Source: Blautia sp.
GTDB lineage: Bacteria > Bacillota > Clostridia > Lachnospirales > Lachnospiraceae
Direction of reading: 5' to 3'
DNA: 35,771 nucleotides
Assembly: GCA_029257805.1 (NCBI GenBank)
Contig: JARIAR010000003.1
Coordinates: 1 to 35,771, forward strand
Within the stretch, counting starts at the first letter, position 1. Every line of letters begins with the position of its first letter. This document shows, in pieces, positions 1-7,061 of the stretch. The notes beneath the pieces are model-generated. The model was not told the DNA's origin. It was given only the letters and a program-made list of their open reading frames with translations, and did no database searches. The translations under genes and the position numbers were made by a program.

Positions 1-27
1 AATACATAAAAATACGTAAAAGCATAT

Positions 28-59
28 TGCACACGTAAAAATACGTGATATCATATAGA
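28..59 (+). promoter_or_regulatory. Palindrome in the presumed hicAB promoter region
   Basis: CACGTA and TACGTG form a perfect 6-bp inverted repeat with an AAAA spacer at 32-47. A TTGCAC box overlaps its left side, and AT-rich -10-like sequences (TATCAT, TATAGA) follow. HicB antitoxins normally repress their own promoter through such palindromes, so this is a plausible operator. The spacing to the -10 candidates is not ideal, so the exact promoter is uncertain. Confidence 0.4.
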
Positions 60-89
60 CATGATAAGGAAGAGATACAAAAGCTGCCA

Positions 90-206
90 ATGACCTCGAA
101 AGAGATGTTAAAGTTTCTTAAGCAGAATGGTTCTCATAAAAAAACTAATACAGGCGGGGCTGAAATAAGCCCCTGCCTACAAAATATCGCGGAGGTGTCA
201 ATATGA
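90..206 (+). pseudogene. hicA: Truncated hicA toxin remnant
   Basis: The reading frame starts MTSKEMLKFLKQNG, which is the typical N-terminus of the small HicA mRNA interferase, here in its usual place just upstream of hicB. After about 14 residues the match is lost. The frame runs on as SHKKTNTGGAE and stops at 206, four bases into hicB. The middle and C-terminal double-stranded RNA-binding fold, including the usual GSH-type histidine context, is missing or scrambled, which suggests a deletion after codon 14. The fragment is 38 codons, against about 60-80 for the family. The residue pattern KLP just before the ATG is also typical of HicA, so the original start may have been slightly upstream. 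It is unlikely to be an active toxin. Confidence 0.6.
152..178 (+). other. Hairpin just upstream of hicB
   Basis: AGGC-GGGGCT at 152-161 pairs with AGCCCC-T-GCCT at 168-178, giving a 10-bp stem with a one-base bulge and a 6-base loop. No U-tract follows, so it is not a standard terminator. It lies 12 bases before the hicB ribosome-binding site (GGAGG at 191) and within the frame that continues from the hicA remnant. It may be a remnant of the hicA-hicB intergenic space. Confidence 0.45.
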
Positions 207-592
207 ATAAATTATTTTATCCTGCTATTTTCCACGAAGCAGAGGAAGGGGGATTTTGGGTAGAGTTTCCAAATATCCCAGAGTGTCTGACACAAGGGGA
301 CGATATGCAGCAGGCTTATGAGATGGCTGTGGAAGCTCTGGGACTGTCCATTACGACCATGGAAGAAGCAGGAGAGAAGATTCCTGAAGCATCGGCTCCC
401 GGAAAGATTCGGGTAGAAGATGGATTTCTGGTAGTAGTAGAATTTGATTTAATGGAATATAGAAGAAAACATTGTTCAAAAGCAGTGAAAAAAACACTCA
501 GTATTCCAGAGTGGCTGAATGAAGCTGCAATCAGAGCAGGGGTGAATTTTTCGCAGGTGCTTCAAGAGGCACTGATGGAAAAAGTGAGATAA
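203..592 (+). CDS. hicB: HicB family antitoxin
   Basis: This 129-residue protein has the HicB layout. Residues 1-60 form the partially degraded RNase-H-like fold (FYPAIFHEAEEGGFWVEF, then PECLTQGDD and a helix AYEMAVEALG). The C-terminal part, about 90-129, resembles a ribbon-helix-helix DNA-binding segment (KTLSIPEWLNEAAIRAG, then NFSQVLQEAL). HicB binds HicA and represses the operon. The start ATG is preceded by GGAGGTG with good spacing. The partner toxin is broken, so this is an orphan antitoxin that could still act as a repressor or neutralise HicA from elsewhere. Neighbouring genes are phage-like, so it probably travelled with the prophage. Confidence 0.88.
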   Translation: MNKLFYPAIFHEAEEGGFWVEFPNIPECLTQGDDMQQAYEMAVEALGLSITTMEEAGEKIPEASAPGKIRVEDGFLVVVEFDLMEYRRKHCSKAVKKTLSIPEWLNEAAIRAGVNFSQVLQEALMEKVR

Positions 593-604
593 ATAAGAAA
601 CAGG

Positions 605-634
605 AGGAGAGCTTGGAAACAGGCTCTCTTTTCT
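605..634 (+). terminator. Terminator after hicB
   Basis: GAGAGC at 607-612 pairs with GCTCTC at 623-628 around a 10-base loop and is followed by TTTTCTT. It lies 14 bases beyond the hicB stop codon. Confidence 0.6.
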
Positions 635-665
635 TATATCAAAATCTAGAAAGGAAACAAAAAAT

Positions 666-1373
666 ATGGATAAATTACAGATTTTTAATAATGAAGAGTT
701 TGGAGAAATCAGAGCAGTAACAATGAATAATGAACCAATGTTTTGCCTTGCTGATATTTGTAAAGCTTTGGGATTAACACAGCCATCAAAAGTTAAAGAA
801 AGATTAAATGAAAAGGGTGTGAATACTATTCCTACCCTTACATCAGGAGGAATGCAGAATCTTCTATACATCAATGAAAGTAACCTTTATAAAACAATTT
901 TCCAGAGTAGAAAGGAATCAGCCGAAAGATTTACTGACTGGGTAACCTCAGAAATTCTTCCTTCAATCCGTACGCATGGAATTTATGCTACGGATAATGT
1001 AATTGACAACATATTAAACAATCCGGATTTTGGTATAGAACTTTTAACAAAGCTGAAGGAAGAACGTGCCGCCAGAGTAGAAGCTGAAAGAAAAAATGCG
1101 ATCCTTACTCATGTCAACAAGACGTACACTATGACAGAAATCGCAAAAGAGCTGAATATGAAATCTGCAGTGCAGTTGAATAAACTGTTAGCAGAAAAGA
1201 AAATTCAGTATCATGTAAATGGAACATGGGTCATGTATTCAAAATACAGCGATTTGGGATATGAGGAAATTAAACAGGAAGTTCTTGATAGTGGCAGAGT
1301 GATTTATCACAGAAGAATCACACAGATAGGGAGAGAATTCATTTTAGAATTATTTTCTGAAAAAGCAGCGTAA
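666..1373 (+). CDS. Phage antirepressor (BRO-N plus KilAC)
   Basis: The protein is 235 residues. Residues 1-105 match the BRO-N domain (MFCLADICKALGL, later GGMQNLLYINESNLYKTIF and WVTSEILPSIRTHG). A short acidic/charged linker follows. Residues about 130-232 match the KilAC (ANT) C-terminal domain, with the YTMTEIAKELNM helix-turn-helix-like stretch and a GREFILELF tail. Such proteins relieve repression of phage lytic genes, although DNA-binding roles are also known for BRO-N. An AAAGGA ribosome-binding site precedes the ATG at 666. It is followed directly by the endolysin gene, an unusual pairing for an early gene, which suggests the prophage has lost its central modules or the gene is a moron. 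Confidence 0.88.
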   Translation: MDKLQIFNNEEFGEIRAVTMNNEPMFCLADICKALGLTQPSKVKERLNEKGVNTIPTLTSGGMQNLLYINESNLYKTIFQSRKESAERFTDWVTSEILPSIRTHGIYATDNVIDNILNNPDFGIELLTKLKEERAARVEAERKNAILTHVNKTYTMTEIAKELNMKSAVQLNKLLAEKKIQYHVNGTWVMYSKYSDLGYEEIKQEVLDSGRVIYHRRITQIGREFILELFSEKAA

Positions 1374-1401
1374 ATAAACTTTGAATGGAGGAAAAAATAA
1401 T

Positions 1402-2688
1402 ATGTCAACAAAGATAATGGGACAGGCTCAGGCTACTGTAGAACAGATGCGTGCCTATATTCTGTCTGTAAATCACAATGTACCAGAAAGTGTACTGAAG
1501 ATGCTGCCATTATACATAACAGAAGGATTAATAGAAGGAGTACGCGGAGACATTGCGTTTGCCCAGTCATGCCTGGAAACAGGTAATTTTACTTTCGCCG
1601 GATCTGCAGTAACTTTGGATCAGAACAATTTCTGCGGGCTCGGAGTTACCAGTACCGGAATGCACGGAAATTCTTTTAAGACAGCGAAAGAAGGCATCCG
1701 TGCTCAGATACAGCATTTAAAAGCATATGCCTGTGATGATGCTCTGGAACAACGCTGTATGGATCCTCGTTTTATTTATGTGAAACGGGGATGTGCTCCT
1801 TATGTGGAATGGCTTGGTATTCAGGAAAATCCGGATAAAACAGGCTGGGCAGCAGGTAAAGGATATGGAGAAAAGATTTTAAAAATATTAAGCAAAACGC
1901 TAGAAACAGAAGAAAGGGATAAAGATATGAATATTATTAAGATGCTTACAAAGAAAAATTGCTATGTAGGGGAAAATAAGCCGGCCTATGTAGTAATCCA
2001 TGAAACAGATAACTGGAGCAAGGGAGCAGATGCAAAAGCACATGCAACAGCAATGAAAAATGGAAACCTTGCGGGAACAGTACATTATTATGTGGACTCT
2101 AAATCTGTTTATCAGACTTTGGATCATAGAGACGGAGCCTGGGCAGTGGGGGATGGTAAAGGAAAATACGGTATCACAAACCGCAACTCCATCAATATTG
2201 AAATCTGCGTCAATCCGGAGACAGATTATTACAAAGCAGTAGATAAAGCAGAGCAGCTTGCAGCAGTTCTTTTAAAACAGTATGGATGGGGCATCGATCG
2301 CCTGAAACGTCATTATGATGCATCCAGGAAACATTGTCCGCGCAGGATCATTGATGAAGGAATGTGGGAAAAGTTTAAAAAGAAAACAAAAGAGTATATG
2401 AGCGGATCCGGAAGTGATCAGGAGTCTAAAAAGCCGGTAGGAGGTAGTTATATGTTTAACCCCAAAACAGTGAAAAAAGGTGACAAAAACACATCTGTGT
2501 TACTTCTTCAAGAAATTTTAAGAGCCAGAGGTTTTAAAGGGAAAGATGGCAAAGAATTAAAGCTTGATTGGGAAGCGAAAGAGAATACCATTTACGCTTT
2601 GACTGAATACCAGAAAAATCGTAAGGGTATCCTTGTAGCAGATGGTGTATGCGGTGATGCTACTTGGAAAGATCTGATTGCAATTTAA
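1402..2688 (+). CDS. Three-domain phage endolysin (glucosaminidase, amidase, wall binding)
   Basis: The start is placed at ATG 1402, behind GGAGG at 1387, giving 428 residues. Residues about 1-170 resemble a glucosaminidase/lysozyme-like domain (LPLYITEGLIEGVRGDIAFA, then SCLETGNFTFAG with a likely catalytic Glu). Residues about 176-335 are an N-acetylmuramoyl-L-alanine amidase type 2 domain with zinc-ligand motifs VIHET, HYYVD and HYDASRKHCP. Residues about 350-428 are a peptidoglycan-binding-like domain (VLLLQEILRARG, ending GVCGDATWKDL). There is no signal peptide, as expected for a holin-dependent lysin, but no holin is visible next to it. Two in-frame ATGs at the domain borders, 1927 and 2452, each carry a strong ribosome-binding site, so shorter products are possible. 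Confidence 0.9.
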   Translation: MSTKIMGQAQATVEQMRAYILSVNHNVPESVLKMLPLYITEGLIEGVRGDIAFAQSCLETGNFTFAGSAVTLDQNNFCGLGVTSTGMHGNSFKTAKEGIRAQIQHLKAYACDDALEQRCMDPRFIYVKRGCAPYVEWLGIQENPDKTGWAAGKGYGEKILKILSKTLETEERDKDMNIIKMLTKKNCYVGENKPAYVVIHETDNWSKGADAKAHATAMKNGNLAGTVHYYVDSKSVYQTLDHRDGAWAVGDGKGKYGITNRNSINIEICVNPETDYYKAVDKAEQLAAVLLKQYGWGIDRLKRHYDASRKHCPRRIIDEGMWEKFKKKTKEYMSGSGSDQESKKPVGGSYMFNPKTVKKGDKNTSVLLLQEILRARGFKGKDGKELKLDWEAKENTIYALTEYQKNRKGILVADGVCGDATWKDLIAI

Positions 2689-2706
2689 GTTATTTCAGTT
2701 ATAATT

Positions 2707-2755
2707 GATCCAGCCGAAGTTGTTTGGATATTGATCGGCTGGATCTGGTTTTTAT
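2707..2755 (+). terminator. Terminator after endolysin
   Basis: GATCCAGCCGA (2707-2717) and TCGGCTGGATC (2735-2745) form a perfect 11-bp stem, followed by TGGTTTTTATTT. It starts 19 bases after the endolysin stop codon. Confidence 0.8.
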
Positions 2756-2770
2756 TTATTGATAACCTCT

Positions 2771-2890
2771 ATGGGCGTATTCTTCTGTACCAATATCATT
2801 TAAAACAGCTGTTGCCATTCGATTTGGCATTGCGAAACGTTGAGAGAGATAACGCATTGAAGCACCAATTTCTCCATCCGGTCCGCCGTA
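2771..2890 (-). pseudogene. cotJC: Internal fragment of a cotJC-type manganese catalase gene
   Basis: The minus-strand frame encodes about 40 residues with a strong CotJC/manganese catalase signature: YGGPDGEIGASMRYLSQR, then FAMPN and a second helix ending NDIGTEEYAH. These are the two metal-ligand helices of the family, with the conserved E and EEXXH elements. The match begins abruptly at YGG (2890) and ends at H (2771). After that the frame reads RGYQ and stops at 2756. The N-terminal part, expected at higher coordinates, is replaced by the serine recombinase gene. The C-terminal part, expected at lower coordinates, is replaced by the endolysin terminator. This is therefore an orphan middle piece of a spore-coat-associated gene between two mobile-element genes, probably marking an attachment site. 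Confidence 0.65.
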
Positions 2891-2915
2891 TGGCAGTATT
2901 CCATAAAAATTGTGA

Positions 2916-4349
2916 TTATGATATAAAAATATCAAAGTAAAGGGAATTCGCTTTTTTGTCAAATAAAATCTGATCAAGCAGAGTTTGCAAAAAAAGTCCC
3001 TTTTTTTCGTTATCTATGCAGGAGAGGTTTAAGACAACGTTTAAGTGTTGTATTTTTTCCGGAAAAGATGGTAGGAGAGAGTCGTTAGTATTTTGAGATA
3101 TAGTGGAAAGTTTTTTTTCAAGAACATTTCTTTTCTTTAGAAGACGTTCTTTGTTTTCTTGGTATTCAGCTAGTGTATCAATGCCTTTTTGGTATGCTTC
3201 TTTGATACGGTTCTCGCGGAGCGCTAAAGTGTGAAGTTCCTGTTGCAAAAAACTTAATTCAGCTGAAGCAGGGGGGAGAAAAGGCGAATTTTTATAATCA
3301 TAGGAAATCGATAGGATAGTTGAGATCCAGTTAAAATATTCTTTAACAGCTGCTTCTGCTTTTTTTGAAGAAAGGCTTACAGAAGTAGGATGAATGCCTT
3401 TGGCGTATTTCCAACATGTAAAAGTGCGGCAGGATTTAGAACCTCCATAAGAAAGGTTGGCGTGGCATATGGAACATTTAAGACATCCAGAAAGCCAATG
3501 TTTTTCAGGCGAGGTGCTCCGAAAATTGGAGGAGCAGAGTTGTGTGTGAAGCTTTGCTTTTCGTGATTCATATTGTTCTTTTGTATAGCGGGTTTCATGT
3601 TTACCTTCAAATGAGATTCCATTCCATATCACGGTTCCGGCATAGAATGGATTTTCCAGAATGCGTAAAACCGTTCGACGGTCAAAAGGATTTCCGTGTT
3701 TTGTATGATAAGAACGCATATTACAATGACGGGCAATTTGGGAGGGGTTGTATCCATAAAGATCAAACTGCTCCATAATAAAAGAAACGATTTTAAATTC
3801 GTTCTCGTTTATGATAAATGGATTACCTTTTCCTACTGCATCATAACCGAGGCATGGTGCAGTCTGGTAACCATGACGAAGAGCTTTTTCTTTCATACCA
3901 CGTTTTACTTCTCCGGAGAGACGGATAGAATAGTATTCATCCATCCATTCGATGATTCGCTCAATTAGATTTCCAAAAGGACCTTCTATGAGAGGTTCTG
4001 ACACGCTGATTACTTCAACATGGTCTTTTTTTAGCATACTTTTATAAACAATGGATTCTTCTTGATTACGGGCAAAACGGCTGAATTTCCATACAATGAT
4101 CACATCAAATGGATGAGAAGCAGATTTGGCAAGTGCGATCATTTTTTGGAATTCTGGGCGCTTTTCTGCACTTCTTCCGGATATGCTTTCTGTAAAAATA
4201 AAATCATCAGGAATAAGAATATGGTGATTTTGGGCGAATTCCAGTCCGAGACGCTTTTGGGCATCGGGAGATAATTCGTTTTGTTCGTGAGTAGATACGC
4301 GGATGTAAAGGGCGCCTACAGATGAGCAGTCATGATGGTTAGCATTCAT
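2916..4349 (-). CDS. Large serine recombinase (phage/skin-type integrase)
   Basis: The protein is 477 residues, typical for large serine recombinases. The N-terminal resolvase domain shows LYIRVSTHEQ, with Ser19 the likely nucleophile, and ISGRSAEKRPEFQKMI followed by IIVWKFSRFARN. The recombinase domain follows (about 150-250), then a zinc-ribbon with two CxxC pairs (CLKCSICHANL) near residue 300, and a coiled-coil segment around 370-430. It would cut and rejoin attP and attB with a two-base overlap. AGGAGGTGAT precedes the ATG at 4349. It reads toward the cotJC fragment and the endolysin, the layout seen when attP lies between lysin and integrase. A small ORF diverges from its 5' side. Confidence 0.93.
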   Translation of the reverse strand: MNANHHDCSSVGALYIRVSTHEQNELSPDAQKRLGLEFAQNHHILIPDDFIFTESISGRSAEKRPEFQKMIALAKSASHPFDVIIVWKFSRFARNQEESIVYKSMLKKDHVEVISVSEPLIEGPFGNLIERIIEWMDEYYSIRLSGEVKRGMKEKALRHGYQTAPCLGYDAVGKGNPFIINENEFKIVSFIMEQFDLYGYNPSQIARHCNMRSYHTKHGNPFDRRTVLRILENPFYAGTVIWNGISFEGKHETRYTKEQYESRKAKLHTQLCSSNFRSTSPEKHWLSGCLKCSICHANLSYGGSKSCRTFTCWKYAKGIHPTSVSLSSKKAEAAVKEYFNWISTILSISYDYKNSPFLPPASAELSFLQQELHTLALRENRIKEAYQKGIDTLAEYQENKERLLKKRNVLEKKLSTISQNTNDSLLPSFPEKIQHLNVVLNLSCIDNEKKGLFLQTLLDQILFDKKANSLYFDIFIS

Positions 4350-4463
4350 TTGATATCACCTCCTGCTAACAATATGAAAAAACATGAGAAAAAATGATGA
4401 AAAGGCAAAAGGATATTTAAGTGACATATAATATAAGGAAATGAAAAAAGAGATGTAATTTAT

Positions 4464-4610
4464 ATGCAGCCAGAGATGGTTCCAAGATTTCGGATAAATG
4501 GGAAGTATTATAAAAAAGAGGAACTTTCGGAAAGAGAAATTAAAAAAATTCTTGAAAAAAGAGTGGAAGATGCAATGGCAGTGATTCATTACGAAAAAGA
4601 AAAAAGTTGA
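4464..4610 (+). CDS. Small charged protein divergent from the recombinase
   Basis: This is a 48-codon ORF beginning MQPEMVPRFRINGKYYKKEE and ending in a lysine/glutamate-rich helix (REIKKILEKRVEDAM, then HYEKEKS). The reverse-strand frame here is a low-complexity Phe-rich shadow, while this frame has normal amino-acid composition. A weak AAGAGAT ribosome-binding site lies upstream, and a hairpin terminator begins 11 bases after the stop. I do not recognise a family. Its position, divergent from a serine recombinase, would suit a small accessory such as a recombination directionality factor, but that is inference only. Confidence 0.5.
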   Translation: MQPEMVPRFRINGKYYKKEELSEREIKKILEKRVEDAMAVIHYEKEKS

Positions 4611-4620
4611 GAGAAAAAAT

Positions 4621-4655
4621 AAAAGGGATTTCATCTAAAATTTGAAATCCCTTTT
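4621..4655. terminator. Bidirectional terminator between small ORF and metallo-beta-lactamase gene
   Basis: AAAAGGGATTTCA (4621-4633) and TGAAATCCCTTTT (4643-4655) form a perfect 13-bp stem. The A/T ends provide a U-tract on both strands, so it can serve both the small plus-strand ORF and the minus-strand gene ending at 4669. Confidence 0.8.
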
Positions 4656-4668
4656 ATGAAGATTATAG

Positions 4669-5763
4669 TTAAAAACATTTGCTGCAAGGACCGTATCCCC
4701 GTGATATGGCGTCTGCTTCGGGAAGAGAAGTAGCTTTATCAGGATTCATATTTCCACAGTCTGGAACACGATGATATTTTTGACCAGTTTGAGAAATCCA
4801 TACGGAGGTACTGCTGTCAGAAGGTGTATCCAATGTTTCTTCAGAGGATTTCGGGGTATCTGCTGATTTGGAACCGGAGGTACGACCTGGCGTATAATCA
4901 TTGCACGGTTCTGTATTCCATGTAAGTGTCTGACCATCTGAAACAGCGATAAGAGTTCCCTGTTTATCTGTACGGAAAACAGGAATCTGCATATCGGATA
5001 AACGTTGCATGGTTTCTTGGGCTGGATGTCCGTATTTGTTTTGGGCGCCGCAGCTGATCACTGCAAAGGAAGGGGAAGAAGCTTCCAAAAAATCCCAGGT
5101 AGTGGAAGTTGCGGAGCCATGATGACCGAGACTAAGGACATCACAGTCTAAATTAAGACCTGTGCTGATCATGTCCTGTTCGCTTGTTTCTTCTGCATCC
5201 CCTGTAAAAAGAAAACTGTTTTCTCCGTTTTCCAAACGAATAACAACGGAGTTCTGATTGCTGTTATAAGGATGTATGCCAGAAGGTGCTACAACTGTAA
5301 AGTTGCCTGATCCAAAAGAAAAAGTATCTCCCGGTTTTGGATATTCAATTTCAATAGCGTTCGCTGTAGCCGTATTTACAAATTCCACATATAAGTCTGA
5401 ATCGTGAACATAATCAGCACCTAAAACATGATCTACTGAAAAAGAGCGGAGACATTCTAAGAGACCACCCAAATGATCGGCATCATAATGAGAAGAAATC
5501 ATATAATCAATATTGTCAATATTTTGCATTTTCAGATATTCTACCACATCATCAGCGTGAGAGGGATCCCCGCCGTCATAGAGGAGCGTTTCATTTTCTG
5601 ACTGTGCCAGAATGGAAAGTCCCTGTCCTACATCAAGAAAATGAACGGTCATTTCCGGATTTGAATCAGATGCTTCAACAGCAAAAAGATTACATGGCAG
5701 AAGAAGAAACAGCGTAAGAATGAAAGAAGTAAATAGTTTCCATGGTTTTCGATTGTGCTTCAT
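4669..5763 (-). CDS. Secreted ComEC/Rec2-like metallo-beta-lactamase fold protein with Cys-rich tail
   Basis: The start is ATG 5763 behind AAAGGAGA, giving 364 residues. Residues 1-30 form a signal peptide (basic MKHNRKPWK, then a hydrophobic core ending near AVEAS). Residues about 35-290 form a metallo-beta-lactamase domain like the extracellular part of ComEC: MTVHFLDVGQGLSILAQ, the metal-binding SSHYDADHLGG, FLFTGDAEE, and LGHHGS. A Ser/Thr/Pro-rich linker follows. The last 35 residues hold a small Cys/His tail (YHRVPDCGNM ... GYGPCSKC) like the Ada-type metal-binding tails on secreted hydrolases. It is probably an exported hydrolase or nuclease; the substrate is unknown. It is a single-gene unit between a shared terminator and the tmRNA terminator. 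Confidence 0.85.
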   Translation of the reverse strand: MKHNRKPWKLFTSFILTLFLLLPCNLFAVEASDSNPEMTVHFLDVGQGLSILAQSENETLLYDGGDPSHADDVVEYLKMQNIDNIDYMISSHYDADHLGGLLECLRSFSVDHVLGADYVHDSDLYVEFVNTATANAIEIEYPKPGDTFSFGSGNFTVVAPSGIHPYNSNQNSVVIRLENGENSFLFTGDAEETSEQDMISTGLNLDCDVLSLGHHGSATSTTWDFLEASSPSFAVISCGAQNKYGHPAQETMQRLSDMQIPVFRTDKQGTLIAVSDGQTLTWNTEPCNDYTPGRTSGSKSADTPKSSEETLDTPSDSSTSVWISQTGQKYHRVPDCGNMNPDKATSLPEADAISRGYGPCSKCF

Positions 5764-5780
5764 AACATACTCTCCTTTGT

Positions 5781-5825
5781 AAAAAATAAAAAAGCTCTGA
5801 GAATATTGCTTTCCCAAAGCTTTTT
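5781..5825 (-). terminator. tmRNA terminator
   Basis: On the minus strand, AAAAAGCTTTGGGAA (5825-5811) pairs with TTCTCAGAGCTTTTT (5803-5789) through a 15-bp stem with two G-U pairs. A T-rich run follows. It begins immediately after the tmRNA 3' end. Confidence 0.85.
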
Positions 5826-5828
5826 ATA

Positions 5829-6174
5829 TGGACCTGGCGGGAATCGAACCCGCGTCCGAAAGCCTATCCCTTGAGGCATCTCCCATCACAGTCGCTGTTT
5901 TAACATTCCCTTGGCAATCCGCCCACCGACAGGCTGATTACTTTAGTAGCTTCATGATACATCTACCGGGGCAAAGCTTACCCGGCAAGGTTTCTCACAT
6001 AGTCGGCGTCAGATTCCTGAAGTGTGAGTGCATCAGGGCTGACGAGCAGCAATTAGGCTGCTAACGCGTACTGTTCGTCTGCGTTTATATTTAGGTTCCC
6101 GGTTATTACGCAGTCCAGGAGTCTGCGGATGGCTTCCCCAACTTCAAAGCCCCCGTCGAAACCAGTACAAGCCC
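5829..6174 (-). ncRNA. ssrA: Transfer-messenger RNA (tmRNA)
   Basis: The minus strand begins GGGCTTGTACTGGTTTCGAC and ends with the T-arm GGACGCGGGTTCGATTCCC and an acceptor strand CAGGTCC-A. GGGCUUG and CAGGUCC pair as the 7-bp acceptor stem, which fixes both ends and gives 346 nt. The tag reading frame lies at 6085-6053 and reads NADEQYALAA then UAA. The exact resume codon, at or just before the Asn, is not certain. The 3' CCA is not encoded, because TAT follows the discriminator A. tmRNA rescues stalled ribosomes with SmpB and tags the nascent chain for proteolysis. It has its own promoter and terminator. Confidence 0.97.
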
Positions 6175-6241
6175 GAAGACTTTACAGAATACGATCTTTA
6201 CTGGAAAACAGACGAAGAAGCAGAAAACTGCTTGTTCTATT

Positions 6242-6270
6242 ATTATAAGCACAGAAAAAGAGACTGTCAA
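6242..6270 (-). promoter_or_regulatory. Consensus sigma-A promoter of tmRNA
   Basis: On the minus strand, TTGACA (6270-6265) and TATAAT (6247-6242) are both perfect consensus boxes separated by exactly 17 bases. The start would fall near 6235, giving a leader of about 60 nt before the mature tmRNA 5' end at 6174. Confidence 0.9.
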
Positions 6271-6380
6271 GATTGTTTTTTGCAAATTCTTATAAAACGT
6301 TCACAGAAGGAACATATTTCTTTGCTATAGTAAAATATAAAATAAATTGTGAAAACAGGTAATATATGGAGGATATAGAT

Positions 6381-7061
6381 ATGGATACATTAAAAATACT
6401 GGTAGTAGACGATGAAAGTCGTATGAGAAAACTTGTAAAGGATTTCCTTACAAAGAAAAATTTTCAGGTTCTGGAAGCCGGAGATGGGGAAGAGGCGATG
6501 GATGTTTTTTATCAGGAAAAAGATATCAATCTTATTATATTAGATGTTATGATGCCGAAAATGGATGGATGGGAAGTGTGCAGAGAAATTCGCAAAACTT
6601 CTAAAGTTCCGATTATTATGCTCACGGCCAGAGGAGATGAGAGAGATGAACTTCTTGGATTTGAACTGGGGGTAGATGAATATATTTCAAAACCCTTTAG
6701 TCCTAAGATTTTGGTGGCAAGAGTTGAGGCGATTCTCAGGAGAACAGGACAGAGCAATCCGGAAGATGTTATTTCAGCAGGAGGGATTGTTATAGACAAA
6801 GCCGCTCATATAGCTACAGTGAATGGTGTTCCCATGGAGTTAAGTTTTAAAGAATTTGAACTTCTTACATATTTTCTGGAAAATGAAGGGATTGCTCTTT
6901 CCAGAGAAAAGATTTTAAATTCTGTATGGAATTATGATTATTTTGGAGATGCCCGGACTATTGATACACATGTAAAGAAATTAAGAAGTAAAATGGGAGA
7001 TAAGGGAGAATATATTAAAACAGTTTGGGGAATGGGATATAAATTCGAGGTAGAGAAATGA
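6381..7061 (+). CDS. OmpR/PhoB-family response regulator
   Basis: The start is the second ATG, at 6381, because GGAGG at 6368 sits 8 bases before it; the protein is 226 residues. The receiver domain (1-115) has the acidic pair D10-D11, phospho-acceptor Asp55 in LIILDVMMP, Thr82 in MLTA and Lys104 in SKPF. The winged-helix DNA-binding domain (about 130-226) shows LSFKEFELLTYFLENEG and DTHVKKLRSKMG, ending TVWGMGYKFE. It overlaps the kinase gene by 4 bases (ATGA), so the two are translationally coupled. The target genes are not evident. Confidence 0.95.
   Translation: MDTLKILVVDDESRMRKLVKDFLTKKNFQVLEAGDGEEAMDVFYQEKDINLIILDVMMPKMDGWEVCREIRKTSKVPIIMLTARGDERDELLGFELGVDEYISKPFSPKILVARVEAILRRTGQSNPEDVISAGGIVIDKAAHIATVNGVPMELSFKEFELLTYFLENEGIALSREKILNSVWNYDYFGDARTIDTHVKKLRSKMGDKGEYIKTVWGMGYKFEVEK

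Noticed and set aside
2731..2940. 69-residue plus-strand frame between endolysin and recombinase
   Set aside because: It is the antisense of the cotJC-like segment and begins inside the endolysin terminator.
4356..4634. 92-residue minus-strand frame upstream of the recombinase
   Set aside because: Very Phe/Ser-rich low-complexity translation, antisense to a better-composed 48-codon frame and overlapping a terminator; judged a shadow.
5828..6064. 78-residue frame across the tmRNA gene
   Set aside because: Lies wholly in the tmRNA; the start MDLAGIEPAS is the usual false translation of an RNA 3' end.
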